A DNA stretch of 64,000 nt from JAAFIP01 sp043766985 (GTDB taxonomy: Bacteria > Pseudomonadota > Gammaproteobacteria > Burkholderiales > Burkholderiaceae_C). Under the pieces are notes generated by a model. That model worked only from the letters and a program-made list of their open reading frames with translations. It was not told the origin of the DNA and did no database searches. Positions 16,783 through 26,449 of this stretch are shown one piece after another. The stretch lies in the NCBI GenBank assembly GCA_043766985.1, contig JAYUHM010000056.1:14970-78969 (forward strand), read 5' to 3'. The translations under genes were made by a program, and so were the position numbers. How positions within the stretch are numbered: position 1 is the first letter of the stretch; every line of letters begins with the position of its first letter.

Positions 16783-17205
16783 CTAGTTGACGACCCCCAC
16801 TTTCGTCAGCCCCGCCTTCTGCGCCATCGCCAAAAATGCCGCCACATAGGCATAGGGTGTGTCTGCCGAGGGGCGCAGATGCAGCTCGGGTTGCACCGGC
16901 ATCACCGCAGCGGCGTTGACCTTGGCGTTGAGGGTGGCTATGTCGGGCACGGCATCATTGCCCCAGCGCAAAAAGCCGGCTGCGTCCATTTGCAAAACCA
17001 CCACCTCGGGCACCACGGTAGAAACCTGCGCAGACGGCATATCCAGGTTAACCGAATGCAACTGCACAGGAATGGTGATGATCAGCATGACGATGAGCAC
17101 CAGCATCACGTCTATCAGCGGCGTGGTGTTCATCTCAATCATCGGGCTGGGCTCGGCATCTTGGCCGCCCAAGTGGGGCGAAAGTTGTTGGCCGTAGAGC
17201 TTCAT
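16783..17205 (-). CDS. exbD: ExbD/TolR-family biopolymer transport protein (second copy)
   Basis: A 140-residue protein with a short cytoplasmic N-terminus, one membrane helix (PLIDVMLVLIVMLIITIPVQ) containing the proton-conducting Asp, and a periplasmic domain. It is the last gene of a four-gene minus-strand operon (TonB-like, ExbB, ExbD, ExbD). Its start overlaps the stop of the preceding exbD by four bases. Two ExbD paralogues with one ExbB are known in TonB systems where both ExbD proteins serve a particular uptake route. It probably uses the proton gradient with ExbB to drive the TonB-like protein. Confidence 0.87.
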   Translation of the reverse strand: MKLYGQQLSPHLGGQDAEPSPMIEMNTTPLIDVMLVLIVMLIITIPVQLHSVNLDMPSAQVSTVVPEVVVLQMDAAGFLRWGNDAVPDIATLNAKVNAAAVMPVQPELHLRPSADTPYAYVAAFLAMAQKAGLTKVGVVN

Positions 17206-17651
17206 GGCTTGCTCCTGCTGGGTAGTGCCCCCTCGGGCACGGGCTCGGTGATAAGCCCTACCCTGGCAAAACCGTAGCCCTGCGCGGTATCAATCACCTG
17301 GCCCACGAAGGCGTAGGGGGCGTTGGCGTCAGCGCGGATGTGCAGCTCGGGCTGCGGGTTGCGGGTGGCTATTTGGCTGATCATGCCAGAGAGCGCTTGC
17401 AAATCAGGCGCAAAGCTTTCGTTAAAGTACAGATTGCCCACGCGGTCTACGCTGATGACCACATAGTCGCCGCTGGTGTCGCGCCGCTGGGCAGACTCGA
17501 TTGGTAAATTCAGTGCAACGGTGGCGCTGACGACCGGGATGGTGAGCAAAAAGATAATCAGCAGCACCAGCATCACGTCCACCAGGGGCGTGGTGTTGAT
17601 CTCGGCCATCCAGCCGTCGTCGCCGTCGTCTTGGGAGGTGTACATGCCCAT
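17202..17651 (-). CDS. exbD: ExbD/TolR-family biopolymer transport protein (first copy)
   Basis: A 149-residue ExbD with the conserved EINTTPLVDVMLVLLIIFLL helix, where the Asp is the proton-carrying residue, and a periplasmic domain ending PELHIRADANAPYAFVGQVI. It lies three bases after exbB and overlaps the second exbD, so the four genes are almost certainly one transcript. It differs enough from its neighbour (for example SAQRRDTSGDYVVISVDRVG) to suggest an old duplication rather than a recent one. Confidence 0.88.
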   Translation of the reverse strand: MGMYTSQDDGDDGWMAEINTTPLVDVMLVLLIIFLLTIPVVSATVALNLPIESAQRRDTSGDYVVISVDRVGNLYFNESFAPDLQALSGMISQIATRNPQPELHIRADANAPYAFVGQVIDTAQGYGFARVGLITEPVPEGALPSRSKP

Positions 17652-17654
17652 GGC

Positions 17655-18436
17655 TTACCCCTGCCGGGTGTCGGTGGGCTTGGCGCTGTCGCCGGTGGTG
17701 GTGGCCAGCAGCAAGATATGCAGCTTGGCGCCAAAGCTGCGCATGGACTCTAGCGCAAGCTTGTTTTTGCGCAGCAGCCAGTTGTAGCCAAACACGGCGG
17801 GCACGGCCACGGCCAGGCCAATGGCGGTCATGATGAGCGCCTCGCCCACTGGCCCAGCCACGCGGTCGATAGACGCTTGGCCGGAGGCACCGATTTTGAC
17901 CAGCGCCGAGTAGATGGCCCAGACGGTACCAAACAAGCCGACGAAGGGCGAGGTAGAGCCGATGGTGGCCAGCACGGCCATGCCGTCTTGCAGGCGGGTT
18001 TGCACTTTGCTCAGTGCTTGTTCGATGGCGCGCACCACCCAGGTGTCGTAGTCCACCCGGGGCTTGAGCAGGTTGAACTGGCGGGCGGCGTCTTGGCCAG
18101 ACTCGGCCACAAAACGCAGCGGATTGTCCACGCTGAGCTTGCCAACATTGGCGGCGAAGTTGTGCACCTGGCTAAAGCTGGCGTGGGCCTCGAGGTTTTG
18201 CACTTTGAGCTTGCGCAGTTCCAAATATTTGGTCACCAGCACGTACCAGCTGGCAATGGACATGATAGCCAGCAGCAGCAAACAACCTTTGGCTACCCAG
18301 TCGCCTTGCGACCAGATGGCGCCCAAGCCGTAGGGGTTGGCTGCGGCAGAACTGGCAGCACTGGTGGCCGCAGCGCTGATGGTGGAAGTGGCCGTGGAGA
18401 GGGTTTGAGCCAGGGCCGTGCTCACAAATGGTAGGT

Positions 18437-18440
<4 letters not shown>
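17655..18440 (-). CDS. exbB: ExbB/TolQ/MotA-family proton channel protein
   Basis: A 261-residue inner-membrane protein with three membrane helices: one after an Ala/Ser-rich N-terminus (GCLLLLAIMSIASWYVLVTK) and two in the conserved core (LATIGSTSPFVGLFGTVWAI and ALIMTAIGLAVAVPAVFGYN). The GxxxPxxGLxGTVxGI-type motif is diagnostic for ExbB/TolQ. The N-terminus includes an Ala/Ser/Thr-rich stretch that may be a cleavable signal sequence, as in other long ExbB proteins. It overlaps the stop of the TonB-like gene by four bases. Confidence 0.9.
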
Positions 18441-19891
<1,451 letters not shown>

Positions 19892-20013
19892 GGGCAGACG
19901 TAGTGCCTAGATGGTCTCATACCCCGTACAATCTAGGGTTTTCACGCATATTGTCCCACCGACCACGGCTGCTCCAGCACAAAGAGAGCCAGAGATTCAA
20001 AGCGACCCGCCCT

Positions 20014-23000
20014 GTGACAGCCACTTCTACCCCTTTATTGACTACTTTCCCAGGGGGCCGTGCGCTCTCGTCATCCAAAACCACCCAGCTGCTGGCCCAA
20101 GCCCAGCAGATAGCCCCGCAGATCACTGCCGTGGCTAGCCAATGGGTGCACTGGGTGCAAACCGATACCGCGCCCAACGCGGCCACCTTGGCCAAGCTGC
20201 AAGCGCTGCTGACCTACGGCGAGCCAGCAGCTTCGGCCACTGGCAGCGAGCTGATCGTGGTGATGCCCCGTCTGGGCACCGTGTCGCCCTGGGCCTCCAA
20301 GGCCACCGACATTGCCCGTAACTGCGGTTTGCAGTTGCACCGCGTAGAGCGCGCCCTGCACTACACCTTAACGCTGAAAAGCCCCCTGCTGGGCAAAGCC
20401 AGCTTAAAACCCGAGCAGCGCAGTGCCCTGGCCGCCTTGGTGCACGACCGCATGACCGAGTCGGTCGCGTTTGACGCCGATACCCCGCGCGCCTTGTTCA
20501 CCGCCTTGCAGGCCGCACCTATGCAGTATGTCGACGTGCTCAATGTGGGCCGCGCCGCGCTGGAAAAAGCCAACCAAGAGTTTGGCCTGGCGCTGGCCGA
20601 AGACGAGATCGTCTACCTGGTAGACGCCTTCACCGGCCTGGCGCGCAACCCCACCGACGTAGAACTGATGATGTTTGCGCAAGCCAACAGCGAGCACTGC
20701 CGCCACAAGATATTCAACGCCCAGTTCACCATTGACGGTGCGCCGCAGGACAAAAGCCTGTTTGGCATGATCCGCAACACCCACGCGCTGGCGCCCCAGC
20801 ACACCATCGTGGCGTACAGCGACAACTCCTCCATCATGGAAGGCCATGTTTCAGAAGCCTTTTATGCCGCCAGCCCAACAGAACATAGCACAAACTGCTA
20901 TGAAAAGCATAGTATGCTGCGCCACGTCCTGATGAAGGTAGAAACCCATAACCACCCCACCGCCATCAGCCCCTTCCCCGGTGCCAGCACCGGCGCGGGT
21001 GGCGAGATACGCGACGAAGGCGCGACAGGGCGCGGCGCCAAACCCAAGGCCGGTTTGGCCGGTTTTACCGTGTCGGATTTAAATGGGGTCAGATCAAATT
21101 TAAATCCCGATGCAGTTGCGACCAGCTTCCCCAGTCACATGGCTAGGCCGTGGCAGATCATGACTGAAGGGCCGCTGGGCGCCGCCGCGTTCAACAACGA
21201 GTTTGGTCGCCCTAACCTGAACGGCTACTTCCGCGCGTTTGAGCAAACCATCGCAGGCCAACGCTGGGGCTACCACAAGCCGATCATGATTGCGGGCGGC
21301 ATTGGCACCATCGATGCTGAGCTGACGCACAAGATCGAGTTCCCTGCGGGCAGCTTGCTGATTCAACTAGGCGGCCCCGGCATGCGCATTGGCATGGGCG
21401 GCAGCGCGGCCAGCTCCATGGCATCGGGCACCAACGCCGCATCGCTGGACTTTGACTCGGTGCAGCGCGGTAACCCCGAGATTGAGCGGCGAGCGCAAGA
21501 GGTGATTAACCAGTGCTGGCAGTTGGGCGCAGCCAACCCGATTTTGGCGATCCACGACGTAGGCGCGGGCGGCTTGAGCAACGCCTTCCCCGAGCTGGTG
21601 AACGACGCGGGCCGAGGTGCGCGCTTTGATTTATCCAGCATTCAGCTGGAAGAAACTGGCCTGGCACCCAAAGACATTTGGTGCAACGAGAGCCAGGAGC
21701 GCTACGTGATGGCGATTGCGCCCGAGTCGCTGGCGCTGTTCAAAAGCTTTTGTGAGCGCGAGCGCTGCCCGTTTGCGGTGATTGGCGTGACGACCGAACA
21801 AAAGCAACTTAGCGTGGGCGTTGAGGGCGAAAAGCCTGCGGTGGACATGCCTATGAACGTGCTGCTGGGCAAAACACCCAAAATGCACCGCGACGTAAAA
21901 ACAGTAACGCGTGAATTCAAAGCGATAGATCTCACCGGCGTAGACCTGCAAAGCAGCGTCATCAAAGTCTTGAGCCACCCCACCGTAGCCAGCAAACGCT
22001 TCCTCATCACTATCGGCGATCGCACCGTGGGCGGCCTGACGCACCGTGACCAAATGGTGGGCCCTTGGCAAGTGCCGGTAGCCGACTGCGCCGTGACCCT
22101 GGCCGACCTCGCAGGCTTTGCAGGCGAAGCCATGGCCATGGGCGAGCGCACGCCACTGGCCATCTTCAACGCACCGGCCTCGGGCCGCATGGCTGTGGCC
22201 GAAGCCATCACCAACCTGCTGGCCGCGCCGATAGAGCTGGCCAAAGTCAAACTCTCAGCCAACTGGATGGCCGCCTGTGGCGAGGCTGGCGAAGACGCCG
22301 CGCTGTACGCCACGGTGAAAGCCGTAGGCATGGAGCTGTGCCCGGCACTCAACATCAGCATCCCCGTGGGCAAAGACTCGCTGAGCATGCGCACGCAGTG
22401 GACGGACGGCGCGGGTACGCAAAACAAAGTCACCTCCCCAGTCTCGCTCATCATCAGCGCCTTTGCCAGCATGGACGACGTGCGCGGCACGCTCACACCA
22501 CAACTGGACCGCGACGCGGCAGACACCACGCTGGTCTTCATCGACCTGGCCCAAGGCCACAAGCGCATGGCTGGTAGCGTGCTGGCCCAAGTGCTCAATC
22601 AAGAAGGCCAGCAAACGCCTGACCTTCAAGATGCCAAAGACCTCATCAACTTGGTCAACGCCATCAACGCCTTGCGCGCGCAGGGCAAGATACTCGCCTA
22701 CCACGACAAAGGCGACGGCGGCCTGGTAGCTACCGTCTGCGAGATGGCCTTTGCAGGCAATGTCGGCGTGGCGCTGAACATCGACATGTTGCTGCTGGAA
22801 GGCGACGGCATCAGCGACAGCCGCATGGACGTAGGCGACAGCAAAAACTGGAGCGGCCAAGTGAGCGCGCGGCGCGACGAGCTGACGCTGCAAGCCCTGT
22901 TTAATGAAGAGCTCGGCGTGGTGATCCAGGTGAAAACCGAAGAGCGCAATGCCGTCATGCAAACTCTGCGCGAGCACGGCTTGTCCAAGCACAGCCACTT

Positions 23001-24138
23001 CATCGGCAAAACCCGCCCTGCTCTTTCAGCCGCAGCCTCCGCATCGAACGCTGCAACTACCCCTACATCAGGCGATTCGTTATCCGTCGGCGTAGGCGAG
23101 GTGACCATTTGGCGTGACACCAAAAAAGTCTTCGCTGCCAAGCTGCAAGACCTGCACCAAGTGTGGGACGCCGTGAGCTGGAAGATAGCCCAAGGCCGCG
23201 ACAACCCGCTGTGCGCCAACGCAGAGCACGCGGTAGTGGGCGATGCAGCCAACCCTGGCCTGCATGTGCACCTGAATGCCGCATTACGCGAGAATATTGC
23301 ACAAAATAGTGCTCTAGCCCAGCAAAATGTAGCACAAGCTGCTTCTAAATCAGTAGCACCATCCATCCTCAAAGCGCGCCCCAAAGTCGCCATCCTGCGC
23401 GAACAAGGGGTTAACTCCCACATTGAAATGGCCTACGCCTTCACCGAGGCTGGCTTTGAAGCCTACGACGTGCACATGACCGATCTGCAAACCGGCCGAG
23501 CTAAACTGGCCGACTTTGCAGGCCTGGTGGCCTGCGGTGGTTTCAGCTATGGCGACACCCTGGGCGCAGGCATCGGCTGGGCGCGCAGCATCACGTTCAA
23601 CAACGCATTGTCCGACCAGTTCAAAGCTTTCTTCGCCAGGCCAGACACCTTCGGCCTGGGCGTGTGCAACGGCTGCCAGATGTTTGCCGAGCTGGCTGAC
23701 ATCATCCCCGGCGCTATAGATTGGCCCCGCTTTACCACCAACCAGAGCGAGCGCTTTGAAGCGCGCCTCTCGATGGTCGAAGTGTTGGAGTCGCCCAGCC
23801 TGTTTTTCAAAGATATGGCTGGCAGCCGCCTGCCCATTGCCGTAGCCCACGGCGAAGGCTTTGCCAACTTCAGCCAACGCGGTGATAAAGCCAAGGTGAT
23901 CGAAGCCATGCGCTTTACCGACAACCACGGCCAAGCCACCGAGCAATACCCCTTCAACCCCAACGGCAGCCCCGGCGGCCTCACCGCCGTCACCACCGCT
24001 GATGGTAGATTCACCGCCATGATGCCCCACCCCGAGCGCGTCTTCCGCAATGTGCAAATGAGCTGGACTGACCAAGATAAAAGCCAGCACAGTGCGTGGA
24101 TGCAACTATGGCGCAATGCGCGCAAGGCTGTTAACTAA
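20014..24138 (+). CDS. purL: Phosphoribosylformylglycinamidine synthase (FGAM synthase)
   Basis: Catalyses the fourth step of purine synthesis, FGAR + ATP + glutamine to FGAM. The long form fuses the N-terminal, AIRS-like and glutaminase domains. Visible are MFAQANSEHCRHKIFNAQFT, METHNHP-type VETHNHPTAISPFPGAST, GGEIRDEGATGRGAKPKAGL and IWCNESQERYVM. The amidotransferase has Cys1218 in GVCNGCQMF and His-Glu in MMPHPERVF. The frame is open upstream; GTG 20014 was chosen because PurL similarity starts near LLTTFPGGRALS, with TTG 20038 as the alternative. At about 1374 residues it is longer than most. Three in-frame insertions explain part of this: two dispersed repeats (20873, 23314) and an inverted-repeat element (21075). 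Confidence 0.95.
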   Translation: MTATSTPLLTTFPGGRALSSSKTTQLLAQAQQIAPQITAVASQWVHWVQTDTAPNAATLAKLQALLTYGEPAASATGSELIVVMPRLGTVSPWASKATDIARNCGLQLHRVERALHYTLTLKSPLLGKASLKPEQRSALAALVHDRMTESVAFDADTPRALFTALQAAPMQYVDVLNVGRAALEKANQEFGLALAEDEIVYLVDAFTGLARNPTDVELMMFAQANSEHCRHKIFNAQFTIDGAPQDKSLFGMIRNTHALAPQHTIVAYSDNSSIMEGHVSEAFYAASPTEHSTNCYEKHSMLRHVLMKVETHNHPTAISPFPGASTGAGGEIRDEGATGRGAKPKAGLAGFTVSDLNGVRSNLNPDAVATSFPSHMARPWQIMTEGPLGAAAFNNEFGRPNLNGYFRAFEQTIAGQRWGYHKPIMIAGGIGTIDAELTHKIEFPAGSLLIQLGGPGMRIGMGGSAASSMASGTNAASLDFDSVQRGNPEIERRAQEVINQCWQLGAANPILAIHDVGAGGLSNAFPELVNDAGRGARFDLSSIQLEETGLAPKDIWCNESQERYVMAIAPESLALFKSFCERERCPFAVIGVTTEQKQLSVGVEGEKPAVDMPMNVLLGKTPKMHRDVKTVTREFKAIDLTGVDLQSSVIKVLSHPTVASKRFLITIGDRTVGGLTHRDQMVGPWQVPVADCAVTLADLAGFAGEAMAMGERTPLAIFNAPASGRMAVAEAITNLLAAPIELAKVKLSANWMAACGEAGEDAALYATVKAVGMELCPALNISIPVGKDSLSMRTQWTDGAGTQNKVTSPVSLIISAFASMDDVRGTLTPQLDRDAADTTLVFIDLAQGHKRMAGSVLAQVLNQEGQQTPDLQDAKDLINLVNAINALRAQGKILAYHDKGDGGLVATVCEMAFAGNVGVALNIDMLLLEGDGISDSRMDVGDSKNWSGQVSARRDELTLQALFNEELGVVIQVKTEERNAVMQTLREHGLSKHSHFIGKTRPALSAAASASNAATTPTSGDSLSVGVGEVTIWRDTKKVFAAKLQDLHQVWDAVSWKIAQGRDNPLCANAEHAVVGDAANPGLHVHLNAALRENIAQNSALAQQNVAQAASKSVAPSILKARPKVAILREQGVNSHIEMAYAFTEAGFEAYDVHMTDLQTGRAKLADFAGLVACGGFSYGDTLGAGIGWARSITFNNALSDQFKAFFARPDTFGLGVCNGCQMFAELADIIPGAIDWPRFTTNQSERFEARLSMVEVLESPSLFFKDMAGSRLPIAVAHGEGFANFSQRGDKAKVIEAMRFTDNHGQATEQYPFNPNGSPGGLTAVTTADGRFTAMMPHPERVFRNVQMSWTDQDKSQHSAWMQLWRNARKAVN
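20873..20914 (-). repeat. Dispersed 45-bp element, copy 6 (inside purL)
   Basis: GCCCAACAGAACATAGCACA then AACTGCTATG, the reverse complement of the consensus. It encodes PTEHSTNCYEKH just before the conserved HVLMKVETHNHP. Confidence 0.85.
21075..21107. repeat. Small inverted-repeat element inside purL
   Basis: GGATTTAAA at 21075-21083 and TTTAAATCC at 21099-21107 flank TGGGGTCAGATCAAA. The segment encodes DLNGVRSNLNP directly after the conserved KAGLAGFTVS, where other PurL proteins have a different sequence leading to the substrate loop. GGGGTCAGA-type motifs recur in mobile REP-like elements (from memory, unverified). Confidence 0.65.
23314..23357 (-). repeat. Dispersed 45-bp element, copy 7 (inside purL)
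   Basis: TAGCCCAGCAAAATGTAGCA then CAAGCTGCTTCTAAATCAGT. It encodes LAQQNVAQAASKSVA in the linker before the glutaminase domain. Confidence 0.85.
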
Positions 24139-24156
24139 CCCACCTCACAAAACGCC

Positions 24157-25071
24157 ATGTCCATCAGCCTGTTAGCCCTACTAGACGACATTGCCACCAT
24201 CCTGGACGATGTGTCGGTAATGACTAAAGTAGCGGCGCAAAAAACGGCGGGCGTGCTGGGTGATGATTTGGCGCTCAACGCCCAGCAAGTGGCTGGCGTA
24301 CGCGCCGAACGCGAGCTGCCTGTGGTGTGGGCCGTGGCCAAGGGCTCGATGGTGAACAAAGCCATTTTGGTGCCCACAGCCTTGGCCATCAGCTACTTTG
24401 CGCCCTGGGCCATCACGCCGCTGCTGATGGTGGGCGGTGCGTATTTGTGCTTTGAAGGCTTTGAGAAAGTTGCCCACAGACTACTGCACACCAAGGCCGA
24501 GGACGATGCCCATGCGCAAGAAATCAAGCAGGCCGTAGCCAACCCCACCGTAGATTTGGTAGCCTTGGAAAAAGACAAAATCAAAGGTGCCATTCGCACC
24601 GACTTCGTGTTGTCTGCCGAGATCATCGTCATTGCCCTGGGCACCGTAGCCACCGCCACGTTTACCCAGCAGGTCACCGTGGTAGCCGCCATCGCCGTCC
24701 TCATGACTTTGGGCGTGTACGGCATCGTAGGCTGCATCGTCAAGCTGGACGATGCAGGCAGCTACCTGCTAGGGCGCAGAACCCACACCGCCCGCGCCAT
24801 AGGCCACACTCTGCTGTGGTTTGCGCCCCGCCTGATGAAAACCCTGTCCATCGTGGGCACCGCTGCCATGTTCATGGTGGGCGGCAGCATCTTGGTACAC
24901 GGCTGGCCGTGGCTAAGCCATGCCGTAGACGCACTGGCTGCGCCGATGGGGGCGTTCAAGGTGGTGGGTACTACGTTGCTTGACGCGCTGGCGGGGATGG
25001 TGGCAGGGGCTGTGGTGTTGGGGGTTTGGACTTGCGTGCAAAAGCTGCTGCCTGAACAACAGTCAACATGA
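24157..25071 (+). CDS. DUF808 family inner-membrane protein
   Basis: A 304-residue protein of the DUF808 family (E. coli YedI is a member). The N-terminal signature SLLALLDDIATILDDVSVMT with KVAAQKTAGVLGDDLALNAQ is diagnostic, followed by four or five membrane helices (ILVPTALAISYFAPWAITPL, IVIALGTVATATFTQQVTVV, VVAAIAVLMTLGVYGIVGCI and others). The family's function is unknown; a transport role has been suggested. It begins 18 bases after purL on the same strand and may be read through from it. The accessory promoter and ATPase operon follow about 50 bases after its stop. Confidence 0.9.
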   Translation: MSISLLALLDDIATILDDVSVMTKVAAQKTAGVLGDDLALNAQQVAGVRAERELPVVWAVAKGSMVNKAILVPTALAISYFAPWAITPLLMVGGAYLCFEGFEKVAHRLLHTKAEDDAHAQEIKQAVANPTVDLVALEKDKIKGAIRTDFVLSAEIIVIALGTVATATFTQQVTVVAAIAVLMTLGVYGIVGCIVKLDDAGSYLLGRRTHTARAIGHTLLWFAPRLMKTLSIVGTAAMFMVGGSILVHGWPWLSHAVDALAAPMGAFKVVGTTLLDALAGMVAGAVVLGVWTCVQKLLPEQQST

Positions 25072-25119
25072 TAGAGATAACTGCAAATCGCAACAAATAA
25101 CCGCATTTGGTCTATCGAT

Positions 25120-25147
25120 TTGACACATTTCCTAGGTTGAATATAAT
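25120..25147 (+). promoter_or_regulatory. Consensus promoter of the DUF4143-STAND operon
   Basis: Perfect TTGACA at 25120-25125, a 16-base spacer and perfect TATAAT at 25142-25147. Predicted transcription start near 25154, giving a leader of about 20 bases with no clear Shine-Dalgarno before the ATG at 25175. Such a strong promoter suggests repression at the overlapping palindrome. Confidence 0.75.
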
Positions 25148-25170
25148 ACTGAGTAAATTTACTCAGTATT
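25145..25170. promoter_or_regulatory. Perfect 26-bp palindrome, likely operator
   Basis: AATACTGAGTAAA followed immediately by its exact reverse complement TTTACTCAGTATT. It overlaps the last three bases of the -10 box and the transcription start, the ideal place for a repressor. The binding protein is not evident; the ATPase itself has no obvious DNA-binding domain. Confidence 0.8.
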
Positions 25171-25174
25171 ATTT

Positions 25175-26449
25175 ATGCCCTTCTATCGCAACCAAATCCA
25201 AGCGCTGCGCCATCGATTGCAACAAGCACCGTTGTTCATCACGATTGTGGCCGGGCCACGCCAAGTGGGCAAAACCACCTTGGTACGCCAAGCGCTAGAG
25301 CAGTGCGCCCACTATTTTCTGGCGGTCGATCAGTCAGAAGAACCTTCAGCAGCAGCTTATGGCAACTTGACCTCCCTAACCAGTGAGATAGATGGCGCGC
25401 CGCGCGATGCAGCGTGGTTGATACGCAGTTGGCGCAGCGCACGGCAGCAATGCCAAACCTATAAAGCCAATAACGAGAACAAGCCATTTGTCTTTGTACT
25501 GGATGAAATACAAAAAGTGCCGCGCTGGTCAGACACAGTGAAAGGCCTGTGGGATGCTGACCGTGCGCAAGGTCTTGAGATGCATGTGATATTGCTGGGT
25601 AGCTCGCCATTGTTAATGCAAAAGGGATTGGCAGAGAGTTTGGCTGGGCGCTACGAACTCATACGCGTCAACCATTGGTCATTCCTTGAAATGCACCAAG
25701 CGTTCGACTTCACGCTCAACGAGTACATTTATTTTGGCGGCTATCCAGGCAGTGCCCGATTGATCCGTGAAGAAGAGCGCTGGCGTAATTATGTCTTGGC
25801 CGCATTAGTACAGCCTAGCATCGACACTGACATCCTTCAAATGACGCGGGTAGACAAACCTGCATTACTCAAACAACTTTTCACACTGGGTGCCAGCTAT
25901 TCAGGACAGATTCTCGCGCTAGGTAAAGTCAAAGGCCAATTGCAGGACGCAGGCAATGAAACGACGCTGGCAGGCTATCTCGATCTACTGAGCAATGCGG
26001 GATTATTGACAGGCCTGCACAAATACCACGTAGGTATAGCGCGCAGACGAGCATCAGCACCTAAATTTAACGTGCTCAACACCGCATTGATGTCCAGCGC
26101 AATGCCCTACACCTTTGCTCAGGCGCAGGCTGACCGCAGCTACTGGGGCCGCTTAGTCGAAAGCGCAGTGGGGGCACACCTGCACAACACTGCGACCACA
26201 AATGAAGAGATCAGCTATTGGCGCGAGAGCCCGCATGAAGTGGACTTTGTGATTTCAAACGCCATGCAGCTCACAGTGATAGAGGTAAAGAGCGGCGCTT
26301 CCACCGGGAAACTCAGCGGACTACAGGAGTTTGCAAAGCGCCATCCCAGCTCAAAACCATTGCTGGTGGGAACTGGTGGAGTAGAGCTGACAGAGTTCTT
26401 GTCGTACCCCTTGGGCCATTGGCTTGCTACAGCGGGTGTAATGGAATGA
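25175..26449 (+). CDS. AAA-family ATPase with DUF4143 domain
   Basis: A 424-residue P-loop ATPase of the widespread 'ATP-binding protein/DUF4143' family. Walker A is GPRQVGKTT (Lys33) and Walker B is FVFVLDEIQK (Asp110, Glu111). The C-terminal DUF4143 part has the nuclease-like pattern EVDFVISNAMQLTVIEVKSG (Asp357, Glu370, Lys372), a PD-(D/E)xK arrangement that is often degenerate in this family. The cellular role of these proteins is unknown; many are mobile singletons. Here the stop overlaps the ATG of a giant STAND-type gene (ATGA), so the two are translated together. Almost no ribosome-binding site precedes the start, and the start lies five bases past the palindromic operator. Confidence 0.85.
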   Translation: MPFYRNQIQALRHRLQQAPLFITIVAGPRQVGKTTLVRQALEQCAHYFLAVDQSEEPSAAAYGNLTSLTSEIDGAPRDAAWLIRSWRSARQQCQTYKANNENKPFVFVLDEIQKVPRWSDTVKGLWDADRAQGLEMHVILLGSSPLLMQKGLAESLAGRYELIRVNHWSFLEMHQAFDFTLNEYIYFGGYPGSARLIREEERWRNYVLAALVQPSIDTDILQMTRVDKPALLKQLFTLGASYSGQILALGKVKGQLQDAGNETTLAGYLDLLSNAGLLTGLHKYHVGIARRRASAPKFNVLNTALMSSAMPYTFAQAQADRSYWGRLVESAVGAHLHNTATTNEEISYWRESPHEVDFVISNAMQLTVIEVKSGASTGKLSGLQEFAKRHPSSKPLLVGTGGVELTEFLSYPLGHWLATAGVME

